From contig JAWOHX010000142.1 in NCBI GenBank assembly GCA_046484975.1, positions 1 through 35,897 on the forward strand: 35,897 nt of DNA. Reading direction: 5' to 3'. The position numbers and the translations under genes were made by a program. Positions 25,229 to 33,093 of this stretch are shown here, one piece after another. The DNA is from JAWOHX01 sp046484975. Lineage in GTDB: Bacteria; Bacillota; Clostridia; DUPQ01. Below the pieces are notes generated by a model, which was given only the letters and a program-made list of their open reading frames with translations, searched no databases and had not been told where the DNA came from. Numbering within the stretch: the stretch's first letter is position 1; the number at the start of each line of letters is the position of its first letter.

Positions 25229-26632
25229 ATGAAACTCTATAACAGCCTGACACGAAAAAAAGAGGATTTCACCCCTCTGGAAGAGGGTGTCGTCAGGATG
25301 TACAATTGCGGTCCCACGGTCTACAATTATTTCCATATTGGAAACGCAAGGAATTTTGTCATTTTCGACACCTTGAGAAAATATCTCATCTACCGGGGAT
25401 ACAAGGTCATATACGTTCAGAACTTCACCGATGTTGATGACAAGATGATCACCAGGTGCCAGACGGAAAATATCCCACTGGAGAAGCTTTCCGAGGAGTT
25501 TATCCGGGAATATTACATCGATGCCAGGAACCTGGGGATCATGGAAGCGGATTTTTCTCCCCGGGCCACCGAATGCATTGATGACATCATCCGGCTCATC
25601 AAGACCCTCATTGAAAAAGGGTATGCATATGAGGTGGATGGGGATGTATATTTCGACACCCTGCGCTACAAAGAATATGGAAAGCTGTCCGGCTTCAACC
25701 GGGAGCATCTTCTGGCCGGGGCAAGAGTGGAGACAGACGAACGGAAAAAAGACGCTGCGGATTTCGCCTTATGGAAAAAAGAAAAGCCATCGGAACCCTC
25801 CTGGAACAGTCCTTGGGGCAAGGGCCGCCCCGGCTGGCATATCGAATGCTCCGCCATGTCAATGAAATACCTCGGGGACACCATCGACATCCACAGCGGG
25901 GGGGATGACCTGAAATTTCCCCACCATGAGAACGAGATTGCCCAGAGCGAGGCAGCCACCGGCAAGCCTTTTGCCCGTTTCTGGTTGCACAACGGTTTCA
26001 TCAATGTCGACAATGAGAAGATGTCCAAATCCCTTGGGAATTTCTTCACCATACGGGACATCGCCAAGAAATTTGATCATGAGACCCTGAGGTTTTTCCT
26101 CATATCCGCCCATTACAGAAGCCCGGTGAATTTTTCCGACAAACTGCTGGAACAATGCGAGAGCGGATTGTTCCGCATGTATGAATGCCTGCGCAACCTG
26201 TCCTTCCTGATAACCACGGCTAAAATGGAATCGGCTGCTGAGGAGGAAGCACTCCTGTTAAATAAGCTGCATGCCATAAGGGAGCGCTTTATCTCCCATA
26301 TGGATGACGATCTGAACACGGCGGATGCCATCTCCGACATCTTTGACATTGTCAAGGAAGCCAACCTTGCCATGAACGACGGTACCCTCCAGTCAAGGCG
26401 TGCCGCAAGGCAGGTCATCACCCTGATCAAGGAGCTCGGCAGCATCCTGGGCATCTTGATGAAGGAGACTAAGGTCATCATTACAGAGGACATTCGCGAG
26501 CTTCTTGCAAAAAGGGAGAAAGCCAGGCTTGAAAAAGATTATCCCCTTTCGGACGAAATCAGAAACACATTGAAAGACATGGGCATCGGGGTGGAGGACG
26601 CCAAGGACGGACAAAAAGTCAGATACCTATGA
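25229..26632 (+). CDS. cysS: Cysteine--tRNA ligase
   Basis: This 467-residue class I aminoacyl-tRNA synthetase charges tRNA-Cys with cysteine in the cytoplasm. Motifs are complete: Cys27 in MYNCGPTVY (first zinc ligand), HIGN at 36-39, NFTDVDDK, the HIECSAMS zinc-site Cys and the HHENEIAQSEA stretch, and KMSKS at 264-268. Length is normal for the family (about 465). AAGGAG stands before the ATG at 25229, which lies 34 bases after a strong promoter; the frame continues upstream without support. The next gene starts inside its stop codon (ATGA), so the nitrilase-GDPD fusion is expressed with it. Confidence 0.97.
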   Translation: MKLYNSLTRKKEDFTPLEEGVVRMYNCGPTVYNYFHIGNARNFVIFDTLRKYLIYRGYKVIYVQNFTDVDDKMITRCQTENIPLEKLSEEFIREYYIDARNLGIMEADFSPRATECIDDIIRLIKTLIEKGYAYEVDGDVYFDTLRYKEYGKLSGFNREHLLAGARVETDERKKDAADFALWKKEKPSEPSWNSPWGKGRPGWHIECSAMSMKYLGDTIDIHSGGDDLKFPHHENEIAQSEAATGKPFARFWLHNGFINVDNEKMSKSLGNFFTIRDIAKKFDHETLRFFLISAHYRSPVNFSDKLLEQCESGLFRMYECLRNLSFLITTAKMESAAEEEALLLNKLHAIRERFISHMDDDLNTADAISDIFDIVKEANLAMNDGTLQSRRAARQVITLIKELGSILGILMKETKVIITEDIRELLAKREKARLEKDYPLSDEIRNTLKDMGIGVEDAKDGQKVRYL

Positions 26633-28170
26633 TTACAGGATATTATCAGCCTCCTTATCCTGCATCATATGAACAGACCCTGTCTGTGATGCAGGGCATG
26701 TTGGATGTCGCCCGGGAAAAAAGCCAGGGGCTTGACCTTCTGGTTTTCCCCGAGTATGCGAATGCCCCTGGGATGACCTCCATTCCAGTCATGAAAGAGC
26801 ATGTCAAAAGGGTGAACCAGGAACTGATGGGAGAATACCAAACAGCCGCCAGGAACAACCGGGTCAACCTTTGCGTTAATTTCCTTTGGGAAGAAAATGA
26901 TAAATTCTACAACACCACCTTTCTTATAGGCAGGGATGGGGAAATTCTTGCCAAATACAAGAAAACCCATCTGTCTCCGACAGAGATAAAAGAAGGCTTG
27001 ACCCCGGGATCCACTCCCGTGTTCCTTATGCTGGAAAATGTCAAGGTCACCTTTGCCGTCTGTTTCGAACTGTATTTTTCCGAATATTTCGAAACCCTCG
27101 CAATCGGGAAACCTGACCTGATCCTGTGTCCCTCCTACCAGCGGGGTGAACATGCGGACATCCTGATGGCCCAGGCCAGCGTCCGGGCACTGGATTGCGA
27201 AGCCCATGTCATCCGGGCCTCCTATTCCATGGGAAAAGCAAAAGATACTGGTGGCCATTCCGCCATATTCAATCCCTACGGGCATGCCCTTTCCTCCGCC
27301 GGCCAGAAAACCGGCCTGTTCACAGTGGACATCGACCCCCGCCAAAAACGCATCCGTCCTGCTTCATACGGGGAACCCGCATTGACATCACGGGAGATCA
27401 TTGAGACATACCGGGTGGAGTCCTTATACCGGAAAAACCTTTCATTGCTTGACAGGGGGAAATATCCCCGGATATGCGCCCACAGGGGCTTGTCCGTTGC
27501 TTGTCCAGAGAATACCCTTCCCTCTTTCGGAGCAGCGGTTGCCCTTGGTGCCCAGGAAATCGAGTTCGATGTCTGCCCTTCCAAGGACGGGCATCTGGTG
27601 GTCATCCATGATTCTTCACTGGACCGGACCACGGACGGAACAGGGAATGTGGAGGACCTGACTTGGGCCCAGATTAATCAGGCCGATGCAGGCATTAAAC
27701 ACGGAGAAATTTGGAAGGGGGTGAGAGTCCCTCTTGCCGAGGAAGTGTTCCGCCTGTTTGCGAACCGGGTGATTATGAACATCCACATCAAGGATTCCTG
27801 CGCCAACGGGTATGTGGTGGGGAAGATCATTGAGATGGCTTACCGGTACGGGAATGTTGACACCATTTATATCTCAGGGGGCAGGCATGTCCTTGCCCAA
27901 GCTCTTGCCCTGGACCCTGGCATCGAAAGGAACTGTCTGGAAAGGCAGGGAGACGGTGGCATCCTGGAATGGGCTGATAAATTCCAATGCAGGCGTCTTC
28001 AGTTTTTCACCAACTATACGGATGAGATGGTGAAAAAAGCCAAGGAAATGAACATGATATGTAACTTGTTTTACGCAGATAGCGTCCCCGAAGCGAAAAA
28101 AGCTTTTTCCAGGGGGATTGACACAGTATTGACAAATCATGCCGGAATCCTTCTGAATGCCATTGACTGA
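26629..28170 (+). CDS. Two-domain enzyme: carbon-nitrogen hydrolase fused to glycerophosphodiester phosphodiesterase
   Basis: This 513-residue protein joins two complete-looking domains. Residues 1-260 are a nitrilase-superfamily amidase with the triad Glu42 (LLVFPEYA), Lys112 (YKKTHLSP) and Cys145 (FAVCFEL). Residues 280-513 are a GDPD-type TIM barrel with His285-Arg286, Glu294-Asn295 (ENTLPSF), Glu312, Asp314 and His327 (VIHDSSLDRTTDGTG), the metal and catalytic residues of glycerophosphodiesterases. The first hydrolyses an amide or nitrile; the second splits a glycerophosphodiester into glycerol-3-phosphate and an alcohol. A substrate bearing both bonds, such as an N-acylated ethanolamine phosphodiester, would explain the fusion, but that is speculation. 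No signal peptide, so cytoplasmic. It overlaps cysS by 4 bases. Confidence 0.92.
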   Translation: MITGYYQPPYPASYEQTLSVMQGMLDVAREKSQGLDLLVFPEYANAPGMTSIPVMKEHVKRVNQELMGEYQTAARNNRVNLCVNFLWEENDKFYNTTFLIGRDGEILAKYKKTHLSPTEIKEGLTPGSTPVFLMLENVKVTFAVCFELYFSEYFETLAIGKPDLILCPSYQRGEHADILMAQASVRALDCEAHVIRASYSMGKAKDTGGHSAIFNPYGHALSSAGQKTGLFTVDIDPRQKRIRPASYGEPALTSREIIETYRVESLYRKNLSLLDRGKYPRICAHRGLSVACPENTLPSFGAAVALGAQEIEFDVCPSKDGHLVVIHDSSLDRTTDGTGNVEDLTWAQINQADAGIKHGEIWKGVRVPLAEEVFRLFANRVIMNIHIKDSCANGYVVGKIIEMAYRYGNVDTIYISGGRHVLAQALALDPGIERNCLERQGDGGILEWADKFQCRRLQFFTNYTDEMVKKAKEMNMICNLFYADSVPEAKKAFSRGIDTVLTNHAGILLNAID

Positions 28171-28334
28171 CGGCTCACATATTTTCCTTTCTGAATTCTT
28201 TCATCTGAAGGTCGGTTTTCAGTTTTCCCGCGTTATCCGCAATCCATATGATGCCTTTCCTCCTTGCCATTATATATAGTTGATAATTATAGTTTTGCAG
28301 TTTTTTTTTTATGAATTTGCATTTTTCATTACAG

Positions 28335-28340
28335 TATAAT
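28335..28340 (+). promoter_or_regulatory. Possible -10 element of the solute-binding protein gene
   Basis: A perfect TATAAT lies 33 bases before the ATG at 28373; no clear -35 is visible. The preceding 28171-28334 is AT-rich with a T10 run (28301-28310) and holds no gene I can support. Confidence 0.35.
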
Positions 28341-28372
28341 TTACATATGAAAATACACAATGGAGGAGAACA

Positions 28373-30073
28373 ATGAAAAAAACCAGAATCTTATGTTTTG
28401 CAGTATGCGTTCTGTTTGCTTTCTCTGTCATGCTCACTGCATGTACACCGAAAACAGAACCCACACCTGCACCGACAGAAGCTCCGACAGCAACTCCGAC
28501 ACCTGGCACGACTCCTGACCCAGGTCCGACGGAAGTTGGAAAGCCGGACAGGATAGAGATTACCAAAGTATTCTATTTTGGAGACTCTACGGAAAACCTC
28601 ATTGAAAAAAGGGATTTCATGAACTGGTTCACCGAGGAATACGGTATAAAACTGGTGGTGAATTATCCGTCCAGGGCCAACTACATCGAGGTCATCAACC
28701 TCAGCGCCATGTCCGGAGACCTGAAAGGCCTTGTCCAGATGTTTTCTGTCACCGACCTTTTCCAATGGGCAAACGAGGGACTGCTCCTGCCCGTCACCGA
28801 TCTTATGGCTGGCAACGAAGTGTGGGAGACCATGATTCCAGAATGGTGGAAGGAAACCTACAGCATGGCCGGCGAGGTATGGGGTCTTCCCAACGGAACA
28901 ACCAATAAACCCAGCTGGTTCGCAAGGCATATCCGGGGCGACTGGCTGGACAACCTGGGATTGTCAAAACCCGACACCATTGATGAATTGTATGAAGCCA
29001 TCTACAAATTCACCTACAACGATCCCAACAAGTCAGGCGCCAACGACACCATCGGCATGACATCCAGGAACACATGGCTCATGGGTGACATATTCATGGC
29101 TTTCGACGCCCGCCTGAATTATGAGAATGGGCCCCTTCCCAACTACAATCCCAACACCGAATTGTGGGAAGACCCACTCCTGAAACCTGAGATGGTGGAC
29201 GCCATCACCTGGCTCAACAAACTCTACGCCGAAGGAGCTCTTGACCCCGAAGTCTATTCCGCTTCCTCATCTGAGGTCAGGGGCAGGATCAACCGTGGAT
29301 ATGCGGGAACCATTTTCGACTGGACCCATAATGTCAACGGCTTTGAGATCAATGTCAAAAATGTCACCCCCGAAGGCTACTTCACCACCATCGGCGCCAT
29401 CAAGGGAACGACTCCTGCCAACAGGATCATCAATTTCTATGAGATCAGGATCAGTGCCCCCTACGCGCTCATGAAAGGCACACCCCAGGCCAAGGAAATG
29501 GCCAACTGGTTTATCAACATCTTCTTCGGTTCTCCGGAAGGAAACTTTGTTGGAATGTACGGCATCAGGGGAAACATCAGGGGTACCGGATATTTCACCC
29601 TCGAAGGCAACAAAATCTACAAAACCTATAAGCCCCCCATTGCCGGCGGAACCACTCCCGTTGCCATCCCTGCACCTGGGCTCCTCGACGGAAATCCCTT
29701 ATGGGAAGTGGGCAAGGTGTATGAGTTCATCTATTATTCCGATGACAAGGCCTGGAACGAGAGCATGACTCAAGTGTTTCAAAACCAGCAAACAAGGATG
29801 ATTGAAATTTTTGATGAATACGATGCATTGGGCCGCCTCTGGGCCATGCCTCCTTCTCTGAAAGAACCTGATGACGATCTGTGGTTGAAGCAGGGCGTAC
29901 GCGGGGACCAGAGCATTGCAGCGAGGGACGCTCTTGCAACAGCCATCATGGGAGACGCTCCCATCCTGGAAGCACTTGCAAAATACAGGGCAGCCGCGAA
30001 GGCCCTGGGCATGCAGCAGGTGCTCGACATGGCCAATGAGAAACTGGGTGCAACATCCAGCCAGACTTATTGA
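28373..30073 (+). CDS. Extracellular solute-binding lipoprotein of an ABC importer (sugar type), orphan
   Basis: This 566-residue protein starts with a signal peptide whose lipobox MLTAC places lipidated Cys24 at the outer face of the membrane. A Pro/Thr/Ala-rich linker (about 25-52) follows, as in many clostridial surface lipoproteins, then a large family 1-type binding domain (GDLKGLVQMFSVTDLFQWANEG, WGLPNG, WLDNLGLSKPDTIDELYEA) related to LplA/COG1653 proteins that bind oligosaccharides. The length is above the usual 420-450 because of an extended C-terminal half. GGAGGAGAAC precedes the ATG. No permease or ATPase gene is next to it; it ends at a strong terminator, so it is a single-gene unit. 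The ligand is unknown. Confidence 0.9.
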   Translation: MKKTRILCFAVCVLFAFSVMLTACTPKTEPTPAPTEAPTATPTPGTTPDPGPTEVGKPDRIEITKVFYFGDSTENLIEKRDFMNWFTEEYGIKLVVNYPSRANYIEVINLSAMSGDLKGLVQMFSVTDLFQWANEGLLLPVTDLMAGNEVWETMIPEWWKETYSMAGEVWGLPNGTTNKPSWFARHIRGDWLDNLGLSKPDTIDELYEAIYKFTYNDPNKSGANDTIGMTSRNTWLMGDIFMAFDARLNYENGPLPNYNPNTELWEDPLLKPEMVDAITWLNKLYAEGALDPEVYSASSSEVRGRINRGYAGTIFDWTHNVNGFEINVKNVTPEGYFTTIGAIKGTTPANRIINFYEIRISAPYALMKGTPQAKEMANWFINIFFGSPEGNFVGMYGIRGNIRGTGYFTLEGNKIYKTYKPPIAGGTTPVAIPAPGLLDGNPLWEVGKVYEFIYYSDDKAWNESMTQVFQNQQTRMIEIFDEYDALGRLWAMPPSLKEPDDDLWLKQGVRGDQSIAARDALATAIMGDAPILEALAKYRAAAKALGMQQVLDMANEKLGATSSQTY

Positions 30074-30085
30074 TCCAAGTTTTTT

Positions 30086-30114
30086 AAAAAGGACCCCCCA
30101 GGGGGTCCTTTTTT
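30086..30114. terminator. Strong bidirectional terminator
   Basis: AAAAAGGACCCCC (30086-30098) pairs with GGGGGTCCTTTTT (30101-30113) around a CA apex, followed by T6 on the plus strand and preceded by A-rich sequence that gives a T-run on the minus strand. It ends the solute-binding gene and overlaps the stop codon of the convergent WYL gene. Confidence 0.88.
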
Positions 30115-31096
30115 AATACCGGCTGATTGTTTTCATGAGAATTTCCTTGTACTCCTGCGCCACTTTCTCAGGATACAGGATTTTTACCTTTTCGCCGAAC
30201 TGAAAAAGCCAGGCGTAAAATGTCAGGCTCACAACCACCTTGGTCCGGATGGCGAAATGGTGCTCATCGATTTTCTCAATGCCAACGCTTTCACCGAATC
30301 GGTCCATTACCACATTGATGAGACTGTTCTCAAACTGCAAGTGCATCATCTCTTCTTCCCCGGTGAACATATGGAAGAATTTCTTGCTGTATTCCGCCAG
30401 GTTAAAAACCTGTTTCCCTGGAAGGGGTTCCCTTCTTTCCTCACTCACTTCCAGGTCCGTCATCCTGTCCACCCGATAATGGGTGAAACTGTTGTATTTT
30501 TCATAATAAGTGATTAGATAGTAGTTCTCATCGTCCCAGGACAGGGCATAGGGGCTCACCAGGTATTTCTGTCCCTTCTTCCGGAAGGATTTTTTCTTAT
30601 CTACCGTGTATTCAAAGTAACGGAAAGACACTTTCTTGTTTCCGGCTATGGCAGAATGGATGGCATCCACGTTGTAATAAATACTTTCATTGAGATTTTT
30701 GATCCGGTTGGAAACATACACCTGCCTTTTCAAAGACAAGGCTTGTTTCTCGCTGGTCAGGCTTGCGATCTTCTTGATGAGCTGGGTGCTTTTCTTGTGG
30801 GTGATGAATTTCGAACATTGCACCGCATCCACAAGCAGTTTCAACTCTGCCAGCTCAAAAAGTCTTTGCCCCACGAAATATTCCGTGGTCTTTGTTTTTC
30901 TCGTCATGATGTCGATGCCGAATTCCCTGAGGACCTCAATGTCGTCGTACAATGCCTTACGCTCGGCACGAATGCCGTTTTCTTCCAGCATACGAATGAG
31001 TTCATGGAGGGTAATCCCGTTTTTCTCGTCTGTCTTCTCAAGGAACATACGCATCAGGCAAAGGATTTTCATTTTCTGGTTGGAACTTTTGGACAT
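30113..31096 (-). CDS. WYL-domain transcriptional regulator (helix-turn-helix N-terminus)
   Basis: This is a 327-residue protein from ATG 31096; the frame extends to 31189, but AAAGGGG sits nine bases before 31096 and nothing comparable is found upstream. Residues 1-75 form a winged helix-turn-helix (TLHELIRMLEENGI, RKALYDDIEVLREFG). From about residue 140 the WYL domain follows, with SPYALSWDDENYYLITYYEK and THYRVDRMTDLEV, and then a C-terminal WCX-type domain. WYL proteins sense small ligands or nucleic-acid fragments and control sugar use, DNA damage response or phage defence. The gene lies downstream of the structured RNA candidate at 31157-31389, which may be its leader. It ends in the bidirectional terminator shared with the solute-binding gene. 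Confidence 0.88.
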   Translation of the reverse strand: MSKSSNQKMKILCLMRMFLEKTDEKNGITLHELIRMLEENGIRAERKALYDDIEVLREFGIDIMTRKTKTTEYFVGQRLFELAELKLLVDAVQCSKFITHKKSTQLIKKIASLTSEKQALSLKRQVYVSNRIKNLNESIYYNVDAIHSAIAGNKKVSFRYFEYTVDKKKSFRKKGQKYLVSPYALSWDDENYYLITYYEKYNSFTHYRVDRMTDLEVSEERREPLPGKQVFNLAEYSKKFFHMFTGEEEMMHLQFENSLINVVMDRFGESVGIEKIDEHHFAIRTKVVVSLTFYAWLFQFGEKVKILYPEKVAQEYKEILMKTISRY

Positions 31097-31156
31097 GACA
31101 AAAACCCCTTTGAATAAATTGCCGGATTCATTCATGAATGTGATTGGATGAACAGG

Positions 31157-31389
31157 GAGACAAAATAATTCCCGAAATGCCGTCCTCATTTTTTGACGCC
31201 TAGCTTTCGCCAGGTGGGTACCCTGCCTGTAACGTTGTTCTACCTCCGCCGTTGCACCAGTCTTCAGACGGATGTCGGATTTTGTAAAGGCCTGAACTCA
31301 GCAATAGGACATCGGGTTCCCGTATCATCACTGTAGGATCAAAACAATGAGTTTATCGAACATTCCAGGAATCGTCCTAGTCTCTTTGC
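31157..31389 (-). ncRNA. Candidate structured RNA (rod with long closing helices), independent RNA or leader of the WYL gene
   Basis: The 334-base gap between the WYL and ogg genes holds a promoter (31396-31424) whose transcript would begin near 31389. Its two ends pair: GAGAC (31380-31384) with GTCTC (31157-31161); a 7x6 internal loop; a continuous 13-bp helix (31360-31372 with 31168-31180); an 8x4 loop; and a second 13-bp helix with one bulge (31338-31351 with 31185-31197). A stem capped by a GAAA tetraloop lies next to it (31199-31214), and a GATGTC/GACATC stem (31308-31313, 31271-31276) lies in the centre. All non-Watson-Crick pairs in these helices are G-U on the minus strand and would be A-C on the plus strand. 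It shows no open frame or known riboswitch core I recognise. Confidence 0.6.
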
Positions 31390-31395
31390 AATATC

Positions 31396-31424
31396 ATTAT
31401 ACCCCTAATATAGTTTTTTTTCAA
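31396..31424 (-). promoter_or_regulatory. Promoter of the structured RNA candidate
   Basis: On the minus strand TTGAAA (31419-31424) and perfect TATAAT (31396-31401) have an ideal 17-base spacer. It lies just beyond the ogg stop codon, so it begins a new transcript rather than serving ogg. Confidence 0.7.
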
Positions 31425-31430
31425 GCACGG

Positions 31431-32282
31431 TCAGCCGACGCCTGTCTTATTCTCCCTGGCATAGCTGAAAAGAAGTTGCTGGGCGTATCCCGCCAGCGGG
31501 CCGAATATTTCCTGTCCATATCGGGCGACATATGCGCTGCTCACGCTCTTTTTGATATAGTATGCCTCCATGATGCGTTTGATCCAGACATCCACCGGAA
31601 AAGCGTTGAGATAACCGCAGGAAAACAACAGGATGCATTCCGCTGCCTTGTCCCCGACCCCACGGAATGTCTTCAGTGTGCTTCTTGCCTTCTCATAACC
31701 CATTGCGGCCATTGACTCCCTGGTTATTGGCCGCTTGCTCATCATCCCGGATGTCTCAAGGATATATGCACACCGGTATCCTCCCTTGCATAAAGAAACC
31801 TCCTCGCAGGTGGATTGGGCAATCCTTTCCACTTCCGGAAAGGCATGATAGGTTTTGCCATCGAAGGAAACCTCCTTGCCGAATCTCTTACACAACCCTT
31901 CGATGTTCCCTTTGATCCTCGGAATGTTATTGTTGGTGGATAGAATGAAGGAAAGCGTTGTTTCAACCAGCTCCTGTCTCAATATCCGGATACCGGGAAA
32001 TCGCCGGATGGCCCGGTTCAAAACATTGTCACGGGATAGGGTTTCCTTGATGTGTGCGTAATCGGTGCCCAGGTCAAAATAGTCTATCCATGACCCGGTA
32101 TCATCCTTTTCCCCCACGCCCTTCAATATCAGCGTGCTCCCCTCCTGCCTGGCCCTGAGGACCATGCCACAGGCCACTCCGGTATAAATGCCTTGTCCGT
32201 CCCTGGACCATCGAAAGCACTGCCCGCATTCAAGGGTTTGTTGAAGATCGAAGTCCGATATGTTTTCAATGATGGTTTCCAT
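31431..32282 (-). CDS. ogg: 8-oxoguanine DNA glycosylase/AP lyase, Ogg1 type
   Basis: This 283-residue bifunctional base-excision repair enzyme removes 8-oxoguanine and nicks the strand. GQCFRW at residues 20-25 matches the QxFRW of OGG1, STNNNI at 115-120 is the conserved Asn cluster that fills the lesion gap, and the helix-hairpin-helix-GPD segment FRGVGDKAAECI...FPVDVWIKR carries catalytic Lys212 and Asp231. The length fits the short bacterial/clostridial Ogg branch. I use ATG 32282 with AAAGGAG upstream; a longer frame begins at 32354, but that would overlap the divergent gene's promoter. It is divergent from a DUF6062-like gene, with overlapping promoters. Confidence 0.93.
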   Translation of the reverse strand: METIIENISDFDLQQTLECGQCFRWSRDGQGIYTGVACGMVLRARQEGSTLILKGVGEKDDTGSWIDYFDLGTDYAHIKETLSRDNVLNRAIRRFPGIRILRQELVETTLSFILSTNNNIPRIKGNIEGLCKRFGKEVSFDGKTYHAFPEVERIAQSTCEEVSLCKGGYRCAYILETSGMMSKRPITRESMAAMGYEKARSTLKTFRGVGDKAAECILLFSCGYLNAFPVDVWIKRIMEAYYIKKSVSSAYVARYGQEIFGPLAGYAQQLLFSYARENKTGVG

Positions 32283-32310
32283 CAAAAAGGAGACTCCTTT
32301 TTCTTTCCTA

Positions 32311-32330
32311 TGGTAAAATGGATTATACCA
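32311..32330. promoter_or_regulatory. Overlapping divergent extended -10 promoters (ogg and DUF6062-like gene)
   Basis: The plus strand has TGGTAAAAT (32311-32319); the minus strand has TGGTATAAT (32322-32330). Both are extended -10 elements without convincing -35 boxes, and only two bases separate them, so RNA polymerase could occupy only one at a time. ATGGTA/TACCAT also forms an inverted repeat here. Confidence 0.45.
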
Positions 32331-32356
32331 TGAAAACAATACCGGAGGATGCAAAA

Positions 32357-33067
32357 ATGAAAGAGAAAATATATACCATTCCTGTGAATGACGCTTTCAA
32401 TGCGGATTGTGAATGTCCGGTATGCCTTCTGGAAAGAACACTGGAGAACAACACCATTGATTTTTTTCTGGGGCCGTCATACATGGAAGGGGATGTCAGG
32501 CTTGAAACCAACCGGAAAGGCTTCTGCAGAAGGCATTCCGAGAAACTCTACAGGCATGAAGGGGACAAACTGGGGTTGGCGCTCATGATGGAAACCCATT
32601 TCGAACACATCCTTGCGGAAGTCCGGAAAGCCAACAAGAAGGCCTTCTCCGAAAAAAAGGAAAGCCTCTCTTCCGTGTCCCAGACCCTGCGCATCTTGGA
32701 GGAGCTGGAACACACCTGTGCGGCTTGCGACAGGATACAAAGAATCATGGAAAAGTATGTGGACACCATCCTCTGGATGTATGCCCGGGACAATACCTTC
32801 AGAGACAAGGTCAGGACTGGCAAAGGTTTCTGTCTGAAGCACTACAGGATGCTCCTCGAAAGGGCAAAAACCTCCTATTCGTCGAAAAACCTCCGGTCTT
32901 TCCATCGGGAACTGGCTCTTTTGATGGAATCAAACATGGACCGGCTCCTTGCTGATGTCTGCTGGTTTTGCCAGAAATTCGATTATCGTAATCTGGATGC
33001 TCCCTGGAAGACATCGAAAGACTGCCTTCCCCGGGCCATTGAAAAATGCACATCCTATCTGGGTTGA
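32357..33067 (+). CDS. DUF6062-like cysteine-rich protein
   Basis: This is a 236-residue soluble protein. Cysteines come in pairs typical of metal or Fe-S binding: C18-x-C20-x2-C23 (CECPVC), GFCRRH near 60, CAACDR near 120, GFCLKH near 155, and CWFC near 205; each His/Cys pair could complete a cluster site. I recognise it as the DUF6062 family common in Clostridia; the function is not known. GGAGG precedes ATG 32357 by eight bases. It is divergent from ogg, sharing a compact promoter region, which may hint at oxidative stress, but this is only context. A 10-bp hairpin follows its stop. Confidence 0.8.
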   Translation: MKEKIYTIPVNDAFNADCECPVCLLERTLENNTIDFFLGPSYMEGDVRLETNRKGFCRRHSEKLYRHEGDKLGLALMMETHFEHILAEVRKANKKAFSEKKESLSSVSQTLRILEELEHTCAACDRIQRIMEKYVDTILWMYARDNTFRDKVRTGKGFCLKHYRMLLERAKTSYSSKNLRSFHRELALLMESNMDRLLADVCWFCQKFDYRNLDAPWKTSKDCLPRAIEKCTSYLG

Positions 33068-33070
33068 AAC

Positions 33071-33093
33071 AGCCGGGAAGACACTTCCCGGCT
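33071..33093. terminator. Hairpin between convergent genes
   Basis: AGCCGGGAAG (33071-33080) and CTTCCCGGCT (33084-33093) form a perfect 10-bp stem with a 3-base loop. No T-run follows on either strand, so it is an atypical terminator or an RNA 3'-end stabiliser. It overlaps the stop codon of the minus-strand gene. Confidence 0.5.

Noticed and set aside
28175..28360. Small minus-strand frame of 31-61 codons in the AT-rich gap
   Set aside because: There is no ribosome site before its internal ATG, and an AT-rich stretch produces -10-like sequences and short frames by chance.
31157..31389. RNase P, tmRNA or SRP RNA in the ogg-WYL gap
   Set aside because: I looked for the invariant GAGGAAAGTCC, ACAGAAA, GGAAGGAAGC and 3' CCA elements and found none.
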